Below are positions 41,309-49,333 of a DNA stretch of 64,000 nt, one piece after another. The stretch lies in NCBI RefSeq assembly GCF_000953825.1, contig NZ_BBUL01000083.1, positions 1-64,000 on the forward strand, in the 5' to 3' direction. The translations under genes and the position numbers were made by a program. The notes beneath the pieces were generated by a model. The model worked only from the letters and a program-made list of their open reading frames with translations. It ran no database searches and was not told the origin of the DNA. How positions within the stretch are numbered: the stretch's first letter is position 1; each line of letters begins with the position of its first letter. Source of the stretch: Cellvibrio sp. OA-2007. GTDB taxonomy: Bacteria > Pseudomonadota > Gammaproteobacteria > Pseudomonadales > Cellvibrionaceae.

Positions 41309-43876
41309 ATGCAACATTCCAATTCCACGAGCGGCACAGCAACCCCATTGCCGAGTGATTTCGCCATCGAGAGCGCGCTGGATGCGTCCAGTATTGCGTC
41401 TTGGAATATGGATGTCCTGAATGGGGATTTGTACATTTCGCCTGAGCTTATTGAATCACTGGCTGAGGTAGTACCGACCCTATCCCGCCTAGCTGACCTG
41501 TTAGCGCTATTACCCAAAGCCGACAAATACTTGTTTTTGCAGGCCTTTAATGCTGATTCGCAGGATCAGGATACGGAGCGTTTGCGCTCTTGCGATGTGC
41601 GTCTGACAGGGGTTGCTGGTGAGCCCCGCGTGCGATTTGTCGGGCGTTTGCAACTAGATCAGGATACTAAAGTGCGCCGTTTTGCGGGTATGGCTATTAG
41701 TGCGCGACATCTGCTCGCGGGTGCCGGTGAGGGATATGCTTTGCAATTTCTGTCTGGTTTGTTTGCTGAAAGTCCTATTCCTAGCCTTATTACTGATCGG
41801 CACGGTGTCATTCTTCATCTCAATCAAGCGGTAGAGCGGTTATTCCATCTCTCGCATCGCCAAGCTGAAAGTGCAGCGGGTTTTTATTCAGTCTTACGCG
41901 ATAAACGTATTGGTGCTGATGCAGAGTTATCAGCTGCGCTTCGCTCGGTCTATTTAGATGGGGTGATACAAACCCTTGAAATGAATTATTCCTTGGGCAA
42001 CATTCATCGCAGTCGTTTTATTTGCGATAAAAATTTATATTTTCGAGCAAGCTTTTTGCCGATTCGCGATCGGCAGGGCAATGTTGATCGTGTGTTAGTT
42101 CAACTGCAGGACTTGTCGCGCGAAAAAAGTGCGCGCGATGCATTACAAGAGAGCGAGGCCAGCTACAAAGCATTTATCACCAATAGTTCGGAAGCGATAT
42201 GGTGTTACGACATGCAGCCGCCGGTTGCGACTAACTTGGAATTAGAAGTGCAGGTCAAAAAAATCGCACAGAGCGCGAGTTTGATTGAGGCAAATAAAGT
42301 GTTGCTGCGTATGCTTGGCGCAGACTCGTTGGACGATATATTGGGCATGGGCTTAATGGAAAGCGGCTCAACAAATTATGTGTTTGATCTGCATTTCTTT
42401 GTAAATAACCAGTACATAATGATTGATCACGATATTGTGCGACAAGATCCGCGCGGGAAAAATTATTATTTTCAAATCTCCTGCACAGGTATTGTTGAAG
42501 ATGGCTATTTAAAGCGCGTGTGGGGTACTACTAAAGATATTACAGCGCGCAAACGTTATGAAGAAAGGCTGCGCTATCAGTCCTTTCACGATGCGCTTAC
42601 CGATCTACCCAATCGCGAACAACTTTACGCTGATATGGAAGAGTGTTTTTCGCAGCGTAGTGCTGATCAAATCAGTGCATTGTTATTAATTGATCTGGAT
42701 CGCTTTAAAGAAATAAATGATACGCTCGGGCACAATGTGGGCGATCACTTATTGCAATTGATCGGCCCGCGCTTAGCGAATGAAATGGCTGAGGTGCCCG
42801 GCACAGTAGCGCGTTTGGGAGGCGATGAATTTGCGGTGTTTTTGCCGCGTATTCGCAGTAGCCATCAAGCGGTGGTATTTGGGCATCGACTATTGGATGC
42901 GCTCGCACAGGAGTTTGATCTCGATGGATTTACCACGCAAATTGCTGCGAGTATTGGAATTGCAATTTCGCCGCAACAGGCGAAAGATCATCACAGTTTG
43001 ATGCGCTACGCCGATATCGCTATGTATTACGCCAAAAGTCAGATGCTGGGTTTATCGATTTACAGCCCCGAGTACGATCCGCACTCAACCAAGCGCTTGG
43101 CAATTGTGGGTGAGCTAGGGCGCGCCATTCGTGAAAATCAATTGTGTTTGTACTACCAACCCAAAGTCATATTGGGTGAGCGGCGCTGCTACGGATTTGA
43201 AGCCTTAATTCGCTGGATTCACCCTGAGTTGGGTTTTGTGCCTCCGGCTGATTTTATTCCTATTACTGAATTAACCAGTTTTATTCATCAACTCACTGCT
43301 TGGGTTCTAGAAAACGCGATTGAGCAGTGCCGTCGTTGGCAAGATCAAGGAATGTCATTAAGCATTGCGGTGAATTTATCGGCGCGGAATTTAATGGATG
43401 ACAATATTACTAAGCTGGTGGAGCGGCTCTTGCTCAAATATCAGCTACCTGCTTCGCGCTTGGAGTTGGAAATTACCGAAAGTACCATCATGACCGACCC
43501 CAACCGTGCACTACGCAATCTCGATGCATTGCATGAATTGGGAGTGCACTTGGCGATTGATGATTTTGGTACGGGTTATTCATCGCTTGCTTATCTGAAG
43601 CGTCTTCCGGTGCAAACACTCAAAATCGATAATTCTTTTGTGCGCAATATGTTGGAAGATGCGCAAGATGAATTGATTGTTAATTCCACTATCCACCTCG
43701 CCCACAATTTGGGTTTAACCGTTGTGGCCGAGGGGGTGGAGAACGAAGCATTATTGGCGCGCCTCGCCGAAATGGGGTGCGATGAAGCCCAGGGATATTT
43801 TATTGGCAGGCCTATGGCCGTGCTTAATGCCGATGAATGGATTGTTGAATCCGGGTGGATAAAACAGCCATCTTGA
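41309..43876 (+). CDS. PAS-GGDEF-EAL cyclic-di-GMP protein
   Basis: The 855-residue protein combines sensor, cyclase and phosphodiesterase domains for cyclic-di-GMP. There is no transmembrane segment, so it is cytoplasmic. Order: an N-terminal region (1-130), PAS (about 145-260), a second PAS (about 275-410), GGDEF (RLGGDEFAVFL, 504-508 intact) and EAL (FEALIRW, Glu631; also VNLSARN, LEITES, DDFGTGYSSLAYL, KIDNSFV, VVAEGVEN). Both catalytic motifs are intact; no RxxD inhibition site is visible just before GGDEF. Net activity cannot be predicted. It converges with bepA and shares a hairpin at its end. Confidence 0.95.
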   Translation: MQHSNSTSGTATPLPSDFAIESALDASSIASWNMDVLNGDLYISPELIESLAEVVPTLSRLADLLALLPKADKYLFLQAFNADSQDQDTERLRSCDVRLTGVAGEPRVRFVGRLQLDQDTKVRRFAGMAISARHLLAGAGEGYALQFLSGLFAESPIPSLITDRHGVILHLNQAVERLFHLSHRQAESAAGFYSVLRDKRIGADAELSAALRSVYLDGVIQTLEMNYSLGNIHRSRFICDKNLYFRASFLPIRDRQGNVDRVLVQLQDLSREKSARDALQESEASYKAFITNSSEAIWCYDMQPPVATNLELEVQVKKIAQSASLIEANKVLLRMLGADSLDDILGMGLMESGSTNYVFDLHFFVNNQYIMIDHDIVRQDPRGKNYYFQISCTGIVEDGYLKRVWGTTKDITARKRYEERLRYQSFHDALTDLPNREQLYADMEECFSQRSADQISALLLIDLDRFKEINDTLGHNVGDHLLQLIGPRLANEMAEVPGTVARLGGDEFAVFLPRIRSSHQAVVFGHRLLDALAQEFDLDGFTTQIAASIGIAISPQQAKDHHSLMRYADIAMYYAKSQMLGLSIYSPEYDPHSTKRLAIVGELGRAIRENQLCLYYQPKVILGERRCYGFEALIRWIHPELGFVPPADFIPITELTSFIHQLTAWVLENAIEQCRRWQDQGMSLSIAVNLSARNLMDDNITKLVERLLLKYQLPASRLELEITESTIMTDPNRALRNLDALHELGVHLAIDDFGTGYSSLAYLKRLPVQTLKIDNSFVRNMLEDAQDELIVNSTIHLAHNLGLTVVAEGVENEALLARLAEMGCDEAQGYFIGRPMAVLNADEWIVESGWIKQPS

Positions 43877-43887
43877 GTGATGGCTGT
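43864..43887 (-). terminator. Bidirectional hairpin between the GGDEF-EAL gene and bepA
   Basis: ACAGCCATC (43864-43872) pairs with GATGGCTGT (43879-43887). Read leftward it is followed by TTTTA, a fair terminator for bepA. The left arm overlaps the last codons of the GGDEF-EAL gene. Confidence 0.65.
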
Positions 43888-43895
43888 GCTTGAGA

Positions 43896-45380
43896 TTAAA
43901 AGCCTTCAGCTTGCATTTGCGCGGTAACATATTTCAACCGCTCTTCAATTAATGCAGTGCGATAGCTGTTGCCTTGTGTCATTTTCAAAGCGTTGCGCAA
44001 TTGAATTTGTGCGCGGTCATACACACCATTCAAAATAAAATATTCTGCGCGAGCCTCATGCACTCCGAGAATATTGCCTGCTAAGCCATTCACTTCTGCC
44101 AATAAATACCACACATAGTCATCGTTACTGCGTTTGCGCGAGTAGCGATCCAGAATATCTGCACATTGCTGGTAAAGGCCCGCTTTCATCAATGCTTCCG
44201 CATGGCGGATGATTAACGGGTAGCTATGGGGATGCTGTTTTAGTTGCGCCTCAAGAATATCCAGTCCGGCTTTGTAACGCTCGGCGGCGATTTCAATATC
44301 TGCCCGCATAATTTGATAGGTGACGCGGGTAGGATCTTTTTCAAGTAGCGGGGCGAGCGCATCGCGTGCCGCATCAAACTGGCTGGCTTCAGTGAGCGCC
44401 AGCGCAAGGCCATAGCGGCTGGCATCTGGGTTGTCGCTCTCTTTGTCTAATTCGCTCTTGAACATTCTTGCCGCAAGTTGAGGGGTTTCCTCTGCCTTCA
44501 CTCTGACTCGGGTGCGCACCAGCAAAAATTCAAGGTTGTCTGCAACGGGTTTACGTTCGTATTGCATTGCGCGGTTGCGCGCATCGGCTACGCGGGTTTC
44601 ACTGACTGGGTGAGTGAGCAGGTATTCCGGCGGGCGGCGATTGAGGCGGTTGGCGCGCACCATCTGCTCAAACATATCAGCTGCAGCGTAGGGATCCAGG
44701 CCGGCTTCAACAATTGTCTGCATGCCAATACGATCGGCTTCTTGTTCATTTTGGCGGCTAAAGGCAAGTGATGCCTGCTGTGCGGCAGCTTGAGTACCCA
44801 TAATGGCGGCCATGCCTGCATCGCTATTGCTGTTTGCGGCTAATACTAAACCAGCGAGCATGCCCGCCAGCATCGGCATCATCATGTTTTTTTGCTGTTC
44901 CAATCGGCGTGCATAGTGGCGCTGACTTAGGTGCCCCAGTTCATGAGTGAGTACGGCGGCTAATTGATTCTCGGTTTTTGCATACATCAGCAAGCCGGTG
45001 TGTATACCAATGATATTTCCGGGTACCGCAAAGGCGTTAAGCGTGTTATTTTCGGCGACAACCAAATCAATCCGCTTCTCATCCAGCTGGCTATGAGGAA
45101 TCAGGCGCGCAAACAGTTGTTCCAGATAGTCGATAATCATGGGATCAGACGACGTGGGTACTTGGCTGCGGTACGCTCTGAGCCAGCGCTGCCCCAGTAT
45201 CTTCTCCTGCGCGGGAGAAATCATAATCGAGCTGGTATCGCCTAGATTGGGGAGGTCTATCTCTGCGTGGCTTGCAAATGGGTTGGCAACCAAGCCGCCA
45301 ACCAATAGAAATGTGAGGCTGACCGGTGTTAGTAGACGTTTGCTAATGGTGGATAGATGGCGCTGAAACGAGATAAACAC
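43896..45380 (-). CDS. bepA: BepA-like periplasmic M48 metalloprotease with TPR repeats
   Basis: BepA helps assemble and, if needed, degrades LptD and other outer-membrane proteins. The 494-residue product has a signal-like N-terminus (LTPVSLTFLLVGGLVANPFASHA), the zinc motif HELGH (within LTHELGHLSQRHYARRLEQQ), the third ligand in RQNEQEADRIGMQTI, and C-terminal TPR repeats (from about residue 320). This is the domain order of BepA/YfgC. The start is GTG at 45380; an AGGAG lies 12 nt before it, wider than usual. It is divergent from tusA. Confidence 0.9.
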   Translation of the reverse strand: MFISFQRHLSTISKRLLTPVSLTFLLVGGLVANPFASHAEIDLPNLGDTSSIMISPAQEKILGQRWLRAYRSQVPTSSDPMIIDYLEQLFARLIPHSQLDEKRIDLVVAENNTLNAFAVPGNIIGIHTGLLMYAKTENQLAAVLTHELGHLSQRHYARRLEQQKNMMMPMLAGMLAGLVLAANSNSDAGMAAIMGTQAAAQQASLAFSRQNEQEADRIGMQTIVEAGLDPYAAADMFEQMVRANRLNRRPPEYLLTHPVSETRVADARNRAMQYERKPVADNLEFLLVRTRVRVKAEETPQLAARMFKSELDKESDNPDASRYGLALALTEASQFDAARDALAPLLEKDPTRVTYQIMRADIEIAAERYKAGLDILEAQLKQHPHSYPLIIRHAEALMKAGLYQQCADILDRYSRKRSNDDYVWYLLAEVNGLAGNILGVHEARAEYFILNGVYDRAQIQLRNALKMTQGNSYRTALIEERLKYVTAQMQAEGF

Positions 45381-45592
45381 AGTATTGATCGACTCCTGCT
45401 GGAATCCGCCTTGAGAGATTTGGCGGCAAAAAATAGGGCGTAACTCTAGCCTTTTTGATGTGTAAAGACTAGGTTAGCAACCTTTTATGACCATATGCTT
45501 GATGACTGGTTCGATAAACTTGGCAGCAAATGCTGATGGCAGCCTAAGGTATTGTCCTTAGACGCGCGCGCACTCTATATAGGTAGCATGTT

Positions 45593-45853
45593 TTGAGTGA
45601 CATTATTGACTGCTTTAACCATCCTGTCGCCCGACAGTTGGACACCACCGGCCTGCGTTGCCCGCTGCCATTGCTTAAAGCCAAGCAAGCATTGCGCGAT
45701 ATGGCTACGGACCAGGTACTGCGAGTATTGGCAACCGATGCAGGTTCAGTACGAGATTTTCAAGCTTATGCCCAGCTAAGTGGGCAGACGTTATTAGCGT
45801 TTGCAGAGCGGGATGCGGTGTATTGTTATCTGCTTAAAAAAACTGTGGCATAG
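45593..45853 (+). CDS. tusA: TusA-family sulfurtransferase
   Basis: TusA relays sulfur from IscS in 2-thiouridine tRNA modification. The 86-residue protein has the hallmark CPxP motif (LDTTGLRCPLPLLKAKQALRD, Cys23) and a typical compact alpha/beta fold. An ATG at 45588 is followed at once by an in-frame stop, so the TTG at 45593 is the likely start, with AGGTAGC (45581-45587) as ribosome site. Divergent from bepA, an arrangement known from Pseudomonas. Confidence 0.9.
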   Translation: MSDIIDCFNHPVARQLDTTGLRCPLPLLKAKQALRDMATDQVLRVLATDAGSVRDFQAYAQLSGQTLLAFAERDAVYCYLLKKTVA

Positions 45854-45878
45854 CGCCAGCGCGTGAAAATTGATTTAT

Positions 45879-45906
45879 CAGTAGGTTGCTGCCAGTAGGT
45901 TGCTGC
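45879..45906 (+). repeat. Perfect tandem duplication of a 14-bp unit
   Basis: CAGTAGGTTGCTGC occurs twice in direct succession, 45879-45892 and 45893-45906, in the gap between tusA and the M16 gene, 33 bp before the latter's start. It is probably a recent slippage duplication. Confidence 0.85.
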
Positions 45907-45938
45907 ACAGATACTACTGATGGCTAAGTGAGTTTGTT

Positions 45939-48881
45939 ATGGTGAAATTGTTGTGCAGATGTAATCTGAGATTGTGTGCCTCTACGTTGGCGGCAGTTGC
46001 ATTCCTGTTTGCCAGTCAACTACTGATCGCTCAAGGCGGTGTCGAGAGCCCTAGAGCAGAGGGCGGTGTTAATTCCATCTTTAACGCAACTATCGATCTT
46101 AATACCACCAGAGGTGTTATCAAGAGTGAAAATGACAAACGTTCATATCGCTATTTAGTATTAGATAATCAGCTGCGGGTGCTGTTGATATCGGATGCTA
46201 CTACTGAAAAATCGGCAGCAGCGCTGGATGTGAACGTCGGTGCAAATCAAAATCCTGAAGATCGCGCTGGGCTCGCTCATTTTCTTGAGCACATGCTTTT
46301 TCTGGGTACTGAAAAATACCCGCTAGCCGGTGAGTATCAAGAGTTTATCTCCCAGCATGGTGGCAGTTTTAATGCTTATACCGCAGCGGAAAATACCAAC
46401 TATTTTTTCGATATCGATAATGATCAACTAGATCCTGCTTTGGATCGTTTTGCGCAATTTTTTATTGCGCCGCTGTTTAGTGCCGACTATGTTGAGCGTG
46501 AGCGCAATGCGGTAAATTCTGAGTATCTCGCCAAATTAAAAGATGATGGGCGGCGAGAGTGGGATGTATATCGCGAGCTGATGAACCCCCAGCATCCCAG
46601 CGCAAAATTTTCTGTAGGTAACTTGACGACGCTAGCCGATCGAGATGGTCGTTCTGTACGCGATGATATGATTGCGTTTTACCAGCAGCACTATTCATCA
46701 CACCTAATGAGTTTAGTTGTGTTAGGTCGCGATAATCTGGATACGCTTGAAAAGAGAGTTCGCGCTCGTTTTAGTGCAATTCCAAAGCGGGATATCAATA
46801 TTTCCAGTCATTATCCTTCGCTGTTTGACAAGCAGCGCCTGCCTGCTAGTGTCGCTATAAAGCCGGAAAAAGAACTGCGCCAGCTCACCTTCAATTTTCC
46901 CATTCCCAATCCAGATCAGTTTTACGAGAAAAAACCATTCGCTTACATCGCCAATCTCTTGGGGCACGAGGCTGAGGGTAGTTTGCTGTCCTTGCTCAAG
47001 CGGTTGGGCTGGGCTGATGCGCTCTATACCAGTATTGGTTTACAAAGCCGTAAAGATGCAGTGTTTCAATTAAATATTCAATTAACACCTCAAGGAGTGC
47101 GTGCTCGCGATCAAATTGTATCCTTGGTGTTTCACTGCATAGAGCAGCTCCAGCAGCGCGGTATGTCATCCTGGCGCTATAGTGAATTGCAGCAAATGGG
47201 CGATTTAAATTTTCGTTTTCAGGAAAAGAGTGCCCCCATTCAAACTGTTAGTGCATTGGCGGAGTCGATGAGGTTGTACACGCCGAGAGATATTTTACGT
47301 GGCGACTATATTTACTCGGTCTATGATGAGCGACTAATCAAGAAAAGCTTGTCGTATTTGAGTAGTGATAATTTGCTCTTGGTATTGACTGCGCCAGATG
47401 TTGAGCCCTACCGCATATCGGCATTGTACTCGGCACCATTTGTAGTGCGCGCCGGCATTCCTGAATTGCTGGACCTAAAGCCAGCGGTGCGCAAAGAATT
47501 ATTTTTGCCAGAAAAAAATCTTTTTTTGCCTAAGCGATTAACAGTGAAACCTGGCTCGCTTTTGGATGAGAACAGTGTAGCTGACGCCCAGCCGCAGCTT
47601 ATTTTAGATAGCAAAAATATGCAGGTGTGGTATGCGCAGGATCAGCAATTTATGCAGCCGCGCGCAGCGATTAATCTGCGCATAAAATCACCGTTGGTTG
47701 CCAGTAGTGCAGAAGGTGCTGCACAGGCTCAATTGTTTGCTGCATTGATTTCTGATCAGCTCAATGAATACGCATATCCGGCAAAACTGGCAGGAATTGA
47801 TCACGATATAGTGGCAAATTCGCGCGGTTACGACATTAGCGTTTTTGGTTACTCAAGTCGCCAAGGTTTGCTGATGAATAAAATCATGGAAGTTATGCGC
47901 ACCAGTAAATTTAAAGAGGAACGGTTTTCGCTAATCAAAGAAAGTTTGTTGCGCGCGTGGCGCAATCAGAATAAAGACTTGCCCTATCAGGTTCTTGCCA
48001 AGCAAATACCGGTATTACAGTCCGCGCCTTACTGGAGTAATGCGCAATTAATCGCAGCACTGGAAAATAAAACATCCGAACAATTTGCTCAATTTTCCAA
48101 TCGGCAGTTAATTGATGCAAAAGTGGATGCGCTTTTTTATGGTAACTATTTTCGCGCTGAAGCATTAAAGCTTGCTGTTTTGGTTGAGCATGAATTATTA
48201 GGTCGCCAGACTGGGCGCGATTTACCCCCCACAAAATTATTATTCTTGCCTAAAGGTACAGATAAACCTTGGCTTTATACCCATCCGTTAGAGCATGGCG
48301 ATAAAGTAGTTGAGTTACTTATTCAAAGCCCGTCTCTGTCAGTTGACGATACAGCACATATGATGCTTGCGCTGCAATTGTTGCAGCCTGCATTTTATAA
48401 TCAGTTGCGTACAGAGAAACAATTTGGCTATGTCGTGGCCGCTGCGGCAGCGCCACTACTTAATCTCGAAAATAGTTTGCTTATTGTTCAATCCCCTAAT
48501 GTGACTGAAGAAAAAATTATTCAAGAAATTGATCTGTTTTTGGATGAGCAGTACACGCAATTATCTGAGGGTTTTAACGCGAATCAGCAATCACTGATAA
48601 AAAAAATGCGCGAACCTGCGCGTTCGCTGAAAGAGCAGGGCGAGCGCTACTGGAGCCTAATCACTACCTACAATAATCACTTCTCTCGCCGTCTTGAGCT
48701 TGCTGATGCAGTAGCACGCATCACACCTGATTCGCTCGCTGATTTTTATCGCGTGGTATTTATGGATAAAAATAGAAGGCTCTGGTTAACATCGGATGCT
48801 CTTTCGGAGCATGAAAATTTTTTTCGTGTCAATGATTTGCTGATGCATAAACAGCAGATGCAAAGTATTGCACAGCCTTAG
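45939..48881 (+). CDS. Secreted M16-family zinc protease (pitrilysin/insulinase type)
   Basis: The 980-residue protein has a signal peptide (about residues 1-32, ending LLIAQ) and is probably periplasmic. The inverted zinc motif HFLEHMLFLG (HxxEH, about residues 115-124) lies in the first of four M16 domains, with the downstream ligand Glu in NSEYLAKLKDDGR. The rest resembles protease III (ptrA), which degrades small peptides; the later domains are non-catalytic and close the chamber (NQLRTEKQFGYVV). It is larger than typical processing peptidases and matches pitrilysin's length. It starts 85 bp after tusA. Confidence 0.93.
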   Translation: MVKLLCRCNLRLCASTLAAVAFLFASQLLIAQGGVESPRAEGGVNSIFNATIDLNTTRGVIKSENDKRSYRYLVLDNQLRVLLISDATTEKSAAALDVNVGANQNPEDRAGLAHFLEHMLFLGTEKYPLAGEYQEFISQHGGSFNAYTAAENTNYFFDIDNDQLDPALDRFAQFFIAPLFSADYVERERNAVNSEYLAKLKDDGRREWDVYRELMNPQHPSAKFSVGNLTTLADRDGRSVRDDMIAFYQQHYSSHLMSLVVLGRDNLDTLEKRVRARFSAIPKRDINISSHYPSLFDKQRLPASVAIKPEKELRQLTFNFPIPNPDQFYEKKPFAYIANLLGHEAEGSLLSLLKRLGWADALYTSIGLQSRKDAVFQLNIQLTPQGVRARDQIVSLVFHCIEQLQQRGMSSWRYSELQQMGDLNFRFQEKSAPIQTVSALAESMRLYTPRDILRGDYIYSVYDERLIKKSLSYLSSDNLLLVLTAPDVEPYRISALYSAPFVVRAGIPELLDLKPAVRKELFLPEKNLFLPKRLTVKPGSLLDENSVADAQPQLILDSKNMQVWYAQDQQFMQPRAAINLRIKSPLVASSAEGAAQAQLFAALISDQLNEYAYPAKLAGIDHDIVANSRGYDISVFGYSSRQGLLMNKIMEVMRTSKFKEERFSLIKESLLRAWRNQNKDLPYQVLAKQIPVLQSAPYWSNAQLIAALENKTSEQFAQFSNRQLIDAKVDALFYGNYFRAEALKLAVLVEHELLGRQTGRDLPPTKLLFLPKGTDKPWLYTHPLEHGDKVVELLIQSPSLSVDDTAHMMLALQLLQPAFYNQLRTEKQFGYVVAAAAAPLLNLENSLLIVQSPNVTEEKIIQEIDLFLDEQYTQLSEGFNANQQSLIKKMREPARSLKEQGERYWSLITTYNNHFSRRLELADAVARITPDSLADFYRVVFMDKNRRLWLTSDALSEHENFFRVNDLLMHKQQMQSIAQP

Positions 48882-49333
48882 TTGGTGCATGATGGGATAT
48901 ATAAAGCTCGGAGTTGCAAGTTCATTCGTTCTAATGCTGTTTTTTGGTGCAAGCAAAAAGAAATTTATCATTATTTTTACTGATTACTGCTTGGTGAATC
49001 ACAAAAGTTTGGGTAATAATGCCAGCCTTGTTGCGAACGTGTTTTTTTAACAGCGCAGCTGTATTTAAAGCGCTTGGTTCAGCGATTTGTGCACTAAAGT
49101 TGTGCCCCTCCAGAGTGTTACCAAATTGGCTAGGGCTGGTAAAAAATTCCCATTTATGCAAGAATTCGGGGATTTTTTACACAAGTAAAAGGAATATTCC
49201 TCCTGTAACTCCATGAAATCTCTGCTCATTTTTCAACTAATGAGTAAATTTTGTGCGATGCCCAGATCCAAATTCCTGTATTAGATACTACTGCTACGTG
49301 ATATGCGCTATGCGCATAGCTGAGGAGATTTGA
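48882..49333. other. Gene-free gap before aceE
   Basis: I see no convincing gene in this 452-bp gap. It holds an imperfect hairpin AAAAAATTCCC (49141-49151) with GGGGATTTTTT (49168-49178), possibly the terminator of the M16 gene, and TTACCA/TGGTAA arms at 49118-49123 and 49137-49142. A perfect inverted repeat TATGCGC-TAT-GCGCATA (49302-49318) sits just before the ribosome site GAGGAG of aceE. The aceE promoter must lie here but no good -35/-10 pair is evident. Confidence 0.6.

Noticed and set aside
49118-49142. TTACCA...TGGTAA arms as a PdhR operator for aceE
   Set aside because: The spacing (13 bp) and bases do not fit the ATTGGTnnnACCAAT pattern that I know for PdhR; kept only as a noted repeat in the gap.
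48868-49216. Small plus-strand frames of 60-65 codons before aceE
   Set aside because: Weak or no ribosome sites, poor codon use, and one starts inside the M16 gene; not supported as genes.
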